From positions 22,375,203 to 22,439,202 of the forward strand of contig CM051005.1 of NCBI GenBank assembly GCA_027704905.1: a DNA stretch of 64,000 nt, given 5' to 3'. This DNA is from Muraenolepis orangiensis (Eukaryota; Chordata; Actinopteri; Gadiformes; Muraenolepididae). Under the pieces are notes generated by a model, which was given only the letters and a program-made list of their open reading frames with translations, had not been told where the DNA came from and made no database searches. The first letter of the stretch is position 1. Each line of letters starts with the position of its first letter. Shown here one piece after another: positions 52,239 through 64,000 of this stretch. Both the position numbers and the translations under genes were made by a program.

Positions 52239-55200
52239 ATGGATACCGGTTGTTTCAGCGCTGCTCAGCGCCTTTCGTGCCACGCTATGAATTCCGATTT
52301 ACCAAAGCCTTGTCCGGACCACCATGGACCACCACCACCACCACCACCACCACACACACCATCATCGGCGGTGCCTCCTCCGGTGAAGACGAACCGGAAT
52401 AGAAGCGAACAGATCAAACCAGAACTGGCTCCGGTGGTGACCGATCCAAAGACGGGCAGATCCTACAGTAAAGGAAAGCTCCTGGGAAAGGTAGTCTTCA
52501 TTCCGATTTTTTTTTGGTTGGTGTTGGTGTGATATCAGTGACCTTATTTTGTGGACAGCTGTTTGTTTGTTGGGGGTGATGCGCCTAATTCTTGGGTCGT
52601 GTCAACGGTACTGAAAACGTGTCTCGGTGGTTCTGAATCTGAACTGTGTCCCTACACTGCGACGACTATTGATAATATGCGACGAATGGCGAATCCATTA
52701 GGGATAGTTATCTCTTGACCAAAGGGACGACCACCGACCTCGTGTTGGAGAGGACTAAACGCTTCCTCCACCACCTCCACGTCATTGTGGAGTGAATCAA
52801 GCGCAAGGTGTGCCCGTCACACACACACGTGGATGTCGTCAAACGATTCCGGTGTCTGCTGTGTGCTATTTATTACCTCTATAACCCTGTCTTAATATGA
52901 CCAGACGCAACGCACACAGACGTACGTAGCCCCCCACCCCCCAATCGACACGAACCGTTGAATTGAATACGGTGGTTTATCGTCCATTCATCAATGACGT
53001 CAGTGACATTTTTCGCAAAAATGATGGCCAAAGGTATTGGTTGGCGTCATTTAGCGCGGTTGAAAATGGCGATGCGCGATAACGCGGAGCAACTGTTTTA
53101 GTTATCAACGTGTTGCTCGTCGACGCGCCGCTCCGTTTTTGGGCAGCCAGCCAAGACCCGTGTTCTCTCTGGTGCCCCCCCTGCCTGCCGCATAGCTGAG
53201 TCTACAAGTCTAGTCTCTCTCTCGTCAATTTCACGGTTAATGAATGCAGTAGTACCGCCTAGCCGTCTGGACCACCACCCCCCCCCCCCCCTCCTAGGTC
53301 CTCCTCATGTGGGGGGGGGGGGGGGGGGACGGACCGTTGAGAATCACACCTTCTCAACGGTCGATGACTCAGGAGAACGCGTGGTGCTCACACGTCAATC
53401 ACGTATACTGTTCTGTTTCTGATAACGTGTCTGCGCTGTCGGCTATTACAGGACCGAAACGTTTTTGATTGGCATCTGCCCCCCTTTTTTAAATTAAAGT
53501 ACACCACAATTACAGCAAGTGACCGCGTCAGTCATAGCGGCTGTGGGCGAGATGTCTTAACTGGTGGTGCCGGTTTCCCGTCTTATTGATTTTAATCTTT
53601 CCCCTCTTTGTCTTTTTGTGTCGTCGGGGCCGTGCAGGAAGGCAATGTCAATCACCGTTTGGCTTAAATCATGTTGGTTGTCGTACAGCTATCGAGCCAG
53701 CCATTGGTTGGGGGGGGGGGGCATTGCAGCTTTCCAATCTGACGGTTTGTTGGTGTGTGTGTTTGATATTTATTCTATTTATTCTGTCTGGCCCAGGGTG
53801 GGTTTGCACGGTGCTATGAGATGACGGACCTGACCAGCAACAAAATGTACGCCGTGAAGGTGATTCCCCAGAGCCGGGTGTCCAAACCACACCAGAGGGA
53901 CAAGGTATGTTGCCATCCCCATGCTAGTTTTCCCTCCTGGTGTCAATGCATCCAATACACAAATGGCTAGACTGAGATGGGTGGACCCCCATACGTCCAT
54001 TTTGTGTCCCTCCTTTGACTCTTAAAGCCGCCGTTGTTGCATCAACAGATCACAAACGAGATCGAGCTCCACAAAACCCTGTCTCACAAGCACGTGGTGA
54101 AGTTCTCCCACCACTTTGAGGACCATGAGAACATATACATCTTCCTGGAGCTCTGCAGTCGAAAGGTGAGTGAGTGCCAACACACTGTACATCGGGATAC
54201 AGAGACCGTTCCATCGATGGCGGTTTTACTGCATCTTTAGGCGGCGTGTTTGTGGTTTGTGGATTCTAGCTGAATAATGCCAATGGTTTAATTCCATACT
54301 CAGCCAGCGAGGCTACCCCCTCCGGCCTCTCTCCAAAAGCATACCTGCCTCTTTTTCTGGGCGTCCGCCAGTATAGAATTGATTTGACTGGAGTTCTATA
54401 CCTCCTCCCCTACTCTCCCCCCCCCCCCCCCCTTTAGCAATTCATCAGCATGCCTTCTAAACTGCCCACGGAAGTGAGTGCGTGTTCTGTGTGCCAGCAG
54501 CCCTAGCTCAAGCCAAGGGATCAGGCGACGTGGCCGGATGTTGTGTATAGAAGGCGGAGGTTTGACTTTCGTTCATTGTCTCTCTCTCTGCAGTCCCTGG
54601 CCCACATCTGGAAGGCCAGGCACACGCTGACGGAACCAGAGGTGCGCTACTATCTACGGCAGATCATTTCGGGCCTAAAGTACCTCCACAACAGAGGCAT
54701 CCTACACCGAGATCTCAAGCTGGGTATGTTGAAGCCGGTTTTTTTACGGAGCGCCCGTGTCGCTTGTGGGAGCTAACTAGGCGCTGACTATTGCATACCG
54801 CCCAGTAGTCGGCGCCTAGTTGGCTCCCACGTTCTGACACATACCACAAGAATTGTTTTGCTCTCTCGCTCTCCATTCTTTTAATTCTTTTGAAATAGGT
54901 TATGGCAAGCGTCTGTGCCGGGAATGTGCTTTGTCTGATGCACGTAGTGTTATCTCCAGCGCTGTAAGGGCATGCAGGAATGTAGATGGGATTTGCATGG
55001 CTGCTACCGGACCTGACTGGAGGCATGTCTTGTTCCTTCTCCAGGCAACTTCTTTATCAACGAGAACATGGAGCTGAGGCTGGGAGATTTTGGTCTTGCA
55101 GCCAAACTGGAGACGGTGGAACTGAGGAAAAAGTAAGTTATTGTCCCGAATTTGACTAAATAAATTTTAATAAACTGCCGCAAATAACAGGTCGGCTAGG

Positions 55201-58200
55201 AATCTTTCAAACTGTTGTCAAATAATTTGAAACTAGTATGTGAAGGATATAAAGAAAAAAAAATGAAAGAAAAAATGAGAACGGAACAAGCTAATACAAC
55301 ACACCGTTTAAATTGCACATCAGTTGGAAATTACCTTTTTATGCCTCAACGCTTTGTGCTACCTAACCGGTTTTCTAGCCGTTGGAATGCATGTGTGTAA
55401 CCATGAACCAATGCCCTCGTTTGGTTTTCACTGAACAGACAATGTTCAATAGACCTTCCTATCTATAACTTTGGACGCTCATTGTAAAATGAGTTTCCCA
55501 CCACAGGTGTCGGTCGGGGGGGGGGGGGGTTTTCTTTTCTCTGCGTGTTTTGGGTGCAAAAAAAAAATACTAAACAAAGCAAACCCTTCTCTCTTTTGTG
55601 TGTGTGTCCCAGGACCATCTGTGGAACGCCCAACTACCTGGCCCCCGAGGTGCTCAACAGACAAGGACACGGCACCGAGTCCGACGTGTGGTCGCTGGGC
55701 TGTGTGATGTGAGTCTCTGCCCTCGGTTCACTTGCTTTGATAAAACGGGACGGATACAAGATATTTTTATTAGCCAATTGCAACGGGTACATTGGAACGC
55801 TTACTCCCCATTCCCTCCTGCGGTATACATCTCCAGAACAATACCATGAAAAAGAACCGCAATGTGACTGATCAATTATCTTTACATGTTTTTGTTAATT
55901 ATTTTTTTTTTTTTATAAAGATCTTTAAAAGCATTTAAAGTGCCAGTAGTGCAGCAGCATCATGCATACAGTGCAGATACTGTGAGGAGTCCAGCAAAGT
56001 ATGTTAGTGTAATGTTAATGACGTGACGTTATGAAAGTGAACGTGGCAGCACTCCTAGCAGTACACTGCCCGGGGATAAATACCATCCGTTGTGCTCCCA
56101 TGTTGGCGTGTGTGTGAGAAAGGTGTTTGATTTGAAGTAGTTTAGTAGATCCGTTTGTTTCAATTGTCCGAGCTTACCGAATGTTTGTTTATTTCCCCCC
56201 CCCCACTCCCAGGTACACGCTGATGTGCGGCAACCCTCCCTTTGAAACGCTGGACCTGAAGGAGACCTACAAGTGCATCAAGGAGGTTCGCTACAACCTG
56301 CCGTCGAACCTCTCCCCCGCCGCACAGAAGCTCATCAGTAGTGTGCTGCAGAAGGTCCCCAGCAACCGGCTGAACCTGGACCAGATCCTCGCCCATGAAT
56401 TCTTCACTAAAGTATGCAGCCCTTTTGTGTTTCTCTGTACGACCGGAGAGGAATTTCCACAGGCCTATAGTTGGCTCATTTGCCGCGGCCATTTTTGCTT
56501 TTAGCCTGTGAACCTTCTTTTTTGCACCAATTTGAGATTATTCTAACAAATTGGTGATTTGAATATCTAAATATGAACACCAATTTGGCAGGTTTGATTT
56601 CAGTCTTTTTTTTTTTTTTTTATCTTCATACGTGGCTTAACTTTAATGCCGTATTCTGCTGCCATTTAGCTTCATATCGCTAATCCGCTTGGGAGACGCC
56701 AGCGTTTCCCTAATTGACCCCGTAGCACGTTAGCATGTACCTCGCAACTGCTGGAACTCCTCTTCCCTCCCTGTCTTTGTTATTTATCTAACCTCATTCC
56801 GTCCTTGTTTGCAGGGTTTCACTCCAGACAAGCTCCCTCCCAGCAGCTGTGTCATGGTGCCAGAGCTCCACCCACCAAGCCCAGCCAAGAAATTCTTCAC
56901 CAAGATGGCAAAGAGTTTCTTCGGAAAGAAGAAAGCCAAAGGTAACCGGCCATTTTTGTTTTTGCTAGATTCCCCCTCCCCCACTATTCTAAATGCATTA
57001 GGACGATTCAATAAAGTCTCTAAACCAGGTTCAAATGTATAAATGAAAGTCCTACAATAATCCTACTGCGATTACTGATCACGGCCCTTCATTGCTGCAG
57101 CGGAGAAGATTCCGTGCGACGAGAAGGAACTGTCCAAGCTGGTCTCGGGGATCGTCAAATGTTCAGTCAGTCGACAGATCAGCTACAAAACGGTGGAAGC
57201 GCATGAGGTAATTTTTGCTACCACAATTCTAGATTCAAGATTTTTTTATTTGCCATTTTGCAACACATCAAATGGACTGCTTACTCCCCATTCCCTTCTG
57301 CAGTATGAATTTCCTACAATAACACTATATACTATACTTTGTACTTGACTTATACTACACAACACTATACAAGTAGACCAAGTCCAGCAAAAGTATAATA
57401 GTGTAAAGTAATATGGAAGACTGTGTTGTGATAGTGACTGCACTCATAGCAGTTCAGGATGCTTCTGAGGACTAGGTTTAGTGGCGTGTGTGTTGTATGT
57501 TAAGCAGAGGCTTGTCGGTGTGAAGTGTGCGGGTTTGTTGCCACGCCAACTGTCTCCCTTTTTTATGTAACCGGGAAGAGGCGTCGCTTCAGAGACTTCT
57601 GCACGGCCCTCTTAATCGCCACCTTTTCGCTGAGCCGGCTTGTTGGCAGTTTTTTTTTTTTTTTTTGGGAAAATGGTGTGAAATAAGATTATCGGCGGCG
57701 TGGAGCGCCTTATGAATTAGTATGAATGTGGGACGTGACTGGACTTGTACGCTCGCTTGGAAGAGGATGCCGGGGCATTTTGATAAGGAAACCCGGCAGG
57801 GAAGAACAAAGTTCGTCTTCCCCCCCCCCCCCCTCCAATGATGGCTGTTGTGTAGCCTGCGTTGTCGGTTATAGCTTTTAAGATGCAAGGCACCTTGTTG
57901 GTGTTTTTTAAAGATGTAGTGTATTGAGCATATGCTGTTCTTGGCATTGGTTCAGTTTGGCTGCTAGACAAAGTAAAAAAAAAATTAAAAAAAGTACCTG
58001 GGCGATGACAGCTAGCTGACCTACTTTCTTTTTTTTCTTTTTTTGTGATTTCAGTATTGCTGAATCATGGCACTTGTTTTTATTTATTTATTTTTGTTAA
58101 TTAAGCGCCTGAACAGCAAAGATGGCAGCTGGCAATGTCTTGTCACCCTGGTCTAGCGGGCTATTTATAGAGATTCCCTTACACCCCCCCCCCCCCCATG

Positions 58201-60778
58201 ATAATTAGTTGACACTAGTTAAGTAGATGGTTCAGGAAGTACGGTCTGTCTTTTTGTTAATAGATTTGTCACGGACCCATCTCTTCTAATCACCATCTAG
58301 AGTGTGTAAACCCATGACTAGGGGGAGAAAAAAAAAAAGTCTTGATTTGACACACCGTGTGTGTGCTTTTAGGTTCCTTCTCCCACGGGTCAGCTGGTGA
58401 GCTCGGTGCCTCTGGAGCCCACGCCTGCCGAGGAGGAATCCAGGAAGTCCGTCTCGCGCTCCTTCAAGGGCACCATGGCCAGCAGCACGGAACGTAGGTC
58501 AACCAGCACTCGCTGCAGGCGGGTTCTAACTTGCTACTTGAGAACGGTCGAGAACTGTTGACGCACTACGTGTTGAGTAAAAAAAAAACCTGAGTTGATG
58601 TATTAGTCATGTCTTTGACAAATGTCTGTCTGGGTCATGTTGCTACCCACCCACCCACTTGATGTCTCACTCGTATCACAAACTGAGTAACTAACCTTTC
58701 CTCTCCCCCCCCCCCCCCTCAGCGTGTGAGGATGGGTCGACCCCTGCAGCTGTTGCTGAGTCGGCAGCTAAGGTTCTCAACGCGTGCCTGGCAGCCATGC
58801 CTGCAGGTAGGCTCACCCACTCTTCCCACCGGGGTTGCGGAATTGTAGCACCGGATATGCAACCACATGCAATATAGGAAATGACCAGCTGGACTATCCA
58901 ATTCCAATATGGATGGATGAGAGCTTGTTTCAAGCCCCCGCCGCCCCCCAATATCTATTCTATTGGTAAAGTTATTTTGTTTGCTGATAATGCTTAAAAG
59001 GGGCTCACATAGCATTTTCTGCCGATTTTTCACTTCTGCACTCTGTCTCATGCATTTTTCTTTTCACCCAGCGAAAAGTGTGGTTATGTAATTGCGTTCT
59101 CTCGGAGGACGGGAGGGATTGCAACGTTCTAAAATTGGGCTACAGAAGTGCAGTCATTAGCATCAGCCGAAGCCCGGATCAACGCTAACGCATCACAAGT
59201 GAAATCGAATGCGTCTCGGCTATAATTGCGGAATATAAATTGCATGGGGGAGCGGCTTTGCCTGTGAAGTAGTGGTGGTGTTGAATGTCTTGAATTGACA
59301 CTAAACAAAGGACACCGCCGTTGTCAGCACTTACCTATCCCCAGTCACCCGTTAGTTTTTCCGTTCCCTTTGTTTTGTCATGCAATCCGGTTGGTTCCTT
59401 TTTTCTTTTTTTTTCTTTTGTGTTTTTGGATGAACTCGTAACTTTTAATTCGAGTTGAGTCATGAGCCTCAACGCAGTCATGCGACTTGCGTGCAACGTT
59501 TCCGTCCTTAACGCTTCACGCTAACACACACCCACACCCGCTCTCCTAGCTACATTGTAATCCGTCGTGAGAGTTCTCCTAACGTTCCGCTGTTTGTGTC
59601 TCCCTCCCTTCACCCCCCCCCCCCACCCCACTCCTCCCATTAATGTTCCTCTCCCCAGCGACCAGAAACCCCCCGTGTCTGTCCAGGCCCGAGCCCTTCT
59701 TGTGGGTGACCAAGTGGGTCGACTACTCGAACAAATACGGCTTTGGCTACCAGCTGTCCAACCATAGCATCGGCGTCCTCTTCAACGAGGGCACCCACTT
59801 TAGCCTCTGTGACCAGCGCAAGTAAGGGTCTTTCCACGCCGTCCTCGTCCCGCATGTTGACGGGCCCGCAAAATAACAAAAACAATGTTTTAACGCAACC
59901 CAAAAAAAAAAACGCTTTAACAATGGTAGTCATCGGGAGACGGCCTTTTTCAGCCAACTGCAGCCGTTTCAGATTTGGATCGCGAGACGTGCGTGTTTGT
60001 TGCCCGACTAACTGAAGTGTTTTTCCCTCCCTCCCCCCCCCCAAAAAAAACCAACAGGACTATCCACTACTGTTTGACCAACAACAAACACTTCAGCTTC
60101 CAGACCAGCGCTCTGCCCGAGCAGCTCCGCAGTCAGAAGCAAATCGTGGAGCTTATGGCGAACTACATGGAGCAGAACCTAATGGAGGTTAGCTACGTCA
60201 ACAGAGTTTTCTTTGCTGATGGCGTGCCGCGGTGTTGTGTAAACTGACCTTGGGCCTTGAAACAAGGGTTAAAAAAAAACCCTGCCATGATGTCATGTAA
60301 CCCCTTCCATCCCCACTCCCTGCCCCACCCCAGGGCGGAGACCTGCACTGTGAAGACCAGGCCTCCTCGACCCCGCCTCCGCTGCTGCTCCAGTGGGTGA
60401 AGACGGACCACGCACTGGTCATGCTCTTCAACAACGGCACCCTGCAGGTTCGAACCCACAACCCTTATTATAATTAGTATTTTTAATTGATATTTTTCGG
60501 CAAAACAAAATAATGTGTTGCTATCTTTCCGCTGACAACTAATGACCCCCCCCCCTCACCTCCAAACCCCACCTCAGGTGAACTTCTACACGGACCACAC
60601 CAAGGTCATCCTGTGCAAGTCGTCGGACGGCTCGCATCTGCTCACCTACATCAGCCGCGAGCGCGCCTCCTACACGTACCCCCTCGCCATGCTGTCGGAG
60701 GCCGGCTGCTCGGCCGAGCTGCGCCACCGGCTGCGCTACGTGGTCCAGCTGCTGCAGCACCATCACACCGACGCCTGA
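52239..60778 (+). CDS. plk3: Polo-like kinase 3, fifteen exons
   Basis: Exons: 52239-52490, 53797-53904, 54049-54165, 54594-54723, 55045-55132, 55613-55708, 56213-56411, 56815-56941, 57101-57207, 58373-58493, 58723-58806, 59659-59821, 60058-60187, 60334-60447, 60578-60778; all join in frame, about 678 residues (human 646). It is a Ser/Thr kinase of stress and cell-cycle control. The kinase domain has LLGKGGFARCYE, YAVKVIPQSR, ILHRDLKLGNFF, GDFGLAAK, and T-loop KKTICGTPNYLAPE. SRKSLAHIWKARHTL is as in PLK3, not PLK2. Polo box 1 starts WVTKWVDYSNKYGFGYQLS; polo box 2 LLLQWVKTDHALVMLFNNGT. The N-terminal tail has eight prolines from a CCA repeat. In-frame ATGs exist at 52149, 52239 and 52287. 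I chose 52239 because the second Met then falls at residue 17, as in PLK2. The polyadenylation signal AATAAA is at 62336. Confidence 0.96.
54757..54840. repeat. Imperfect inverted repeat in plk3 intron 4
   Basis: Arms 54757-54790 and 54806-54840 share GTGGGAGC.AACTAGGCGC.GACTA with a few mismatches, closed by a 15-base loop. It sits 34 bases after the exon 4 donor. It may be a small MITE or a hairpin. Confidence 0.8.
55748..56095 (-). repeat. Family A LINE tail, copy 5, in plk3 intron 6
   Basis: ACAAGATATTTTTATTAGCC is followed by GCTTACTCCCCATTCCCTCC, AAAGTGCCAGTAGTGCAGCA and GGCAGCACTCCTAGCAGT. This is the fullest copy together with copy 1, about 350 bases. Confidence 0.8.
57230..57480 (-). 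repeat. Family A LINE tail, copy 6, in plk3 intron 9
   Basis: It starts GATTCAAGATTTTTTTATTTG, shares GCTTACTCCCCATTCCC and ends near CTCATAGCAGTTCAGG. It begins 23 bases after the exon 9 donor. Confidence 0.8.
57481..58372. other. Rest of plk3 intron 9
   Basis: It holds several homopolymer runs (T near 57650, C near 57820 and 58185). No gene or element core is seen. Confidence 0.5.
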
Positions 60779-62360
60779 GCTGCTGCTGCCGCCGCCCACC
60801 TACCTACCAGTACCGGGGGCTGCCAACTGGACTATGGGTGCCTGGGAGAGGCACCCGTGTTGGCTGACTGATTCTGTAACTAAGAGAGGGGGGGGGGTGG
60901 TCGGACAAGGAAGGGGGGGGGGGGGGGGCACACAGTGGGGCTGCCTGGCAGCCAGAGGCCAAACTTAAAACCCTCGCCCCTTCCCCTCCGAATCCCTGAA
61001 ACGCTCATTGTTTGGTCGACAACCACTGCTCTTCTCTTAAAAGCCAACCAACTCACTGTAGGCAGTGATGCCCCCCCTCCCTCCCTGCCCCACCTCTCCA
61101 AGCTGATTATGATCCATTGTCGTATCTCCATAGAAAAAGTGGGATTGTTTTTCCCAATCGTCCACGAAAACCGGGAAAAAGCTACTAGCCTTTCGACCGG
61201 ATATTCCAGTGGGGGATTGGGGGAACCGCCGGGATGCTCCCGTGGGTCCCTGTGACGAGGACGAGAGAAGGCCCTCAGCCGGTGTCTGGTCCTCAACATG
61301 GCGCACACAAATCTGGGTTTCATTTATTTATTTAATTTAATTTTTTTCCCCTCTCCTTCATAAGGTTTGAGCCATCCATCAGGAGTGCAGGATCACAGCA
61401 GTGTTGGATCTCACGTGCACAAAATAACATTTCCAGCCTTATTTATTTTTAAATGGGGATGCCAATAAGTGTAAAAAGATGGTTGTCTTATGCTCCGAGG
61501 GCTTTTATTAATATTTTTTTACATTTGAACAAATTCACAGGAGTACAAATCATATAGAAGGGGCTATGGGACGTACACAAGTTTGCACTAGATACATAAT
61601 TAGAAAAGCATACCCTTTACTTTTCTTTACTTTATTTACTTTATTTAATTTGTTTTTATTATTTTTATTCAATTCATTTTCACATGGGTGACCATGTCTG
61701 TGCCACATGCAGTAAGGACTGTGCTTGGGAATGAACACGATTGTCGGTTGGCATGAGGGAGGGAGGGAGACAAGTGCCTTTCTGGGGGTGTCTGTGAAGT
61801 GCAATAACTGGAGAGAATGGCAAGCTGGAAATGCAAACAAGAGTCCGTCAGATTTCGAAAAAGGCTGACGCTATACTTTTTTTTTTTGTATGGAGATTGA
61901 GTGTTACGAAAATAACGTGTCCTACATAGCACTTCAGTCTCACTACCCGGTATAAGCTTTTAGGAAAAACAACTGGTATCATAAAATGTAGAACACAGTA
62001 ATATCTACTTATTCAGAGAGGAGGGCTGATGACCTATTGTACTTGTACTGTAATCCTGATTGGTTTACATTGTATCCTTAAACTGTGACTTTAAAATGGA
62101 AGTATTACAGGCAGATTATCTTTTGGGGGTTTTCTTGTTTTTATAGAGAAACAAACATTGAAAGCCATCTGCCAGTTGAGAGTTTAGTTTTGGCTACATA
62201 GTGTCTTGTCTTGTTTATTTATTTTTATTTATACATGGTTTTTTTTATTTATTGAATGTGTTGTGGACATGACTCAAGACAAATGTTCAAATTTGATCAC
62301 ATTTTTATGTATTGTATTGGGGGAAATGGGACAAGAATAAAGTTTATTGAAAAATATAAA
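60779..62360 (+). other. plk3 3' UTR
   Basis: No exon follows the TGA. The first AATAAA in good context is at 62336-62341 (ACAAGAATAAAGTTTATTG). ATTTA motifs near 61440, 62215 and 62228 are of the kind that shorten mRNA life in immediate-early genes; their use is inferred. Confidence 0.6.
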
Positions 62361-62574
62361 ATTGGTTTTTCTGTGCATGAACTCTATACACCAAACAAAT
62401 CAAACTCTTGACCCATAAGTCGGTGTTTTGCAATTGGTCGCCGGCATGTGGGACAATAATTGTCTCATGAATGTATAGGCCTTTTATTTTATTTGTGACT
62501 CAGTCAACCAGTCTGGCTGGCGACACAGCTGCTGCTGTATTAACCTCAGACGCAGGGTGTGATGGGGACAAAAT

Positions 62575-63165
62575 GCTGAGAGATGCAGGGAGTAATGGAG
62601 AGGCTAGGAGAGCTGCAGAGATTAATGGAGAGATGCAGGGAGTGATGGTGAGGCTATGAGAGATGCAGGGAGTGATGGAGAGGCTAGGAGAGATGCAGGG
62701 AGTGATGGAGAGGCTAGGAGAGATGCAGGGAGTGATGGTGAGGCTAGGAGAGATGCAGGGAGTGATGGTGAGGCTAGGAGAGATGCAGGGAGTGATGGTG
62801 AGGCTATGCGAGATGCAGGGAGTGATGGAGAGGCTAGGAGAGATGCAGAGTGATGGAGAGGCTAGGAGAGATGCAGGGAGTGATGGTGAGGCTAGGAGAG
62901 ATGCAGGGAGTGATGGGGGAGAAATGCTGAGAGGCAGGGAGTAATTGAGAGAGAGGCTGGGAGAGATGGAGGAAATTATTTTGCGAGAGAGGCAGGGAGT
63001 AATTGAGAGAGGCTGGGAGAGATGGAGGAAATTATGTTGAGAGAGGCAGGGAGAGATGGCGAGAGGGAGGCAGGGAGTGACGGCGAGAGAGAGGCTGGGA
63101 GTGACGGCGAGAGAGAGCGGCTGGGAGTGGATGTAGAGAGAGGCAGGGAGTGATGGAGAAAGAGA
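62575..63165. repeat. 30-bp minisatellite (GATGCAGGGAGTGATGG type)
   Basis: Units of 30 bases (AGAGATGCAGGGAGTGATGG plus AGAGGCTAGG) run almost unbroken from about 62575 to 62930, then decay into GAGAGAGGCTGGGAG variants to 63165. Because 30 is a multiple of three, long frames stay open on both strands (for example 62500-63396 on minus). They are not genes. Confidence 0.9.
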
Positions 63166-63924
63166 AGTGCCCGTTGCCCAGTGGAAACTAGGACGCCAGC
63201 AGGGGATCAGGAGACGGCTGGGAGTCCGATAACAGAAAAGAGTCTGATTGCAAATCAAGTCTTCAGCCAATGTACAAGGCAGGTATCTTAACAGATGTCT
63301 CATTACTTTATTTACGAAAAGAACAAGCAGAATTGATCTTATGACATTGGGTTGCAAAGTGACCAATGGCACAAAACGACCGGACAGAGGCTGCACTTGT
63401 GTCTCTGCTGAACACCGTCGTAGGGGATATTCTGAAGCAGTTGAACCCCCGGAAAACAGGACTCAAAAGGTTGACACAAAAATACGAATGCAGGGTTTGA
63501 CGTGAACACTGCAGTGCCTGTCTGCAGAAAACTTTGCAGTAATGACATATTTGACTCTCCTAACTAATATAGATCAGTTTAAAATCCATTAATACCCCAG
63601 CCTAGAAAGCCACTCAGCCAGCACACACTTCCCCCTCCACACCCAGGGGCTCCTCCAAGGGGGGACCAGGGGTGGCCCTCCCCCACTGAATCATCGTTAA
63701 ACTCAGAACTCATCCATGAATCTCATAAAACATTATCCTGTAATCATTGTGTATGAACTGGACAGAGAGGGTTAAGAGAGAGAGGGGTGGTTTGTATTTG
63801 AATTGTATTTTGCTGTGAATTATAATTTTTTTTCTATATTTTACAATTTTCAATTCAAATGAATGCCTTTGGCATTCATTTTTATTGTGTATAGTATTTT
63901 TTTATAGTATTAAAAATCCATTAG
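63166..63924. other. Gene-free end of the window
   Basis: No exon, RNA gene or element core was recognised. Confidence 0.5.
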
Positions 63925-64000
63925 AAATCCATACTGCAGGAGGGAATGGGGAGTAAGCATTCCATTGTTCTTGTTGCAAATGGGCAGTACATATCTTGTA
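63925..64000 (+). repeat. Family A LINE tail, copy 7, cut by the window end
   Basis: It reads ATACTGCAGGAGGGAATGGG, then GAGTAAGCATTCC and TTGTTGCAAATGGGCAGTAC. Same orientation as copy 3. Confidence 0.75.

Noticed and set aside
62500..63396. 298-residue Ser/Pro/Ile-rich protein on minus
   Set aside because: Product of a 30-bp minisatellite; no start context and no conserved domain.

Overview
The window is a piece of a teleost fish nuclear genome. The evidence is vertebrate genes split into many short GT-AG exons, long (CA)n/(GT)n tracts, and repeats of types common in teleosts: non-LTR retrotransposon tails, tRNA-derived SINEs, a Ty3/Gypsy LTR element and a hAT transposon with a ZBED-type transposase. 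The species cannot be fixed from the sequence alone. Nothing here is bacterial, and I see no operon, CRISPR or prokaryotic defence locus.

Bases 1-24000 hold no host gene that I can support, except a small spliced DUF4806-like reading frame on the minus strand (21912-22443). The rest is mobile-element material: solo-LTR-like blocks at 1577-1979 and 10340-10806; fragments of several LINE families at 5785-7077, 12010-12370 and 12372-14830; a decayed transposon protein at 7600-9405; and a nearly complete hAT element with an unbroken 630-residue transposase at 17404-20360. Several strong palindromes lie here as well.

Bases 24204-34226 carry a five-exon opsin of the neuropsin (Opn5) supergroup on the plus strand. 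It keeps the retinal-binding lysine and NPxxY. It has a Cys-Cys pair at positions 187/188, the feature described for Opn5L1, and it lacks the D/E-R-Y motif. Its 6.1-kb fourth intron is a three-layer nest: an old LINE-tail repeat, split by a Gypsy element with two LTRs, itself split by a truncated LINE.

Bases 37574-62341 are gene-dense. A RIPK1-like kinase gene (kinase, RHIM, death domain) lies on the minus strand at 37574-43113. It is divergent from mrps14 (44533-46376), which is followed on the plus strand by cacybp (47537-50488) and plk3 (52239-60778). mrps14 and cacybp are also neighbours in human chromosome 1q25. The exon boundaries I could read give products of about 139, 227 and 678 residues for mrps14, cacybp and plk3, and about 670 for the RIPK1-like protein, all close to their human counterparts. 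plk3 has a tandemly duplicated promoter with two CRE palindromes.

Bases 62500-64000 are a 30-bp minisatellite followed by another copy of the dispersed LINE-tail repeat. No clearly new multi-gene system was found. The most interesting items are the unusual opsin, the duplicated plk3 promoter, the reiterated splice donor with a UG tract in the RIPK1-like gene, the intact hAT element and the DUF4806-like frame beside a perfect 46-bp palindrome.
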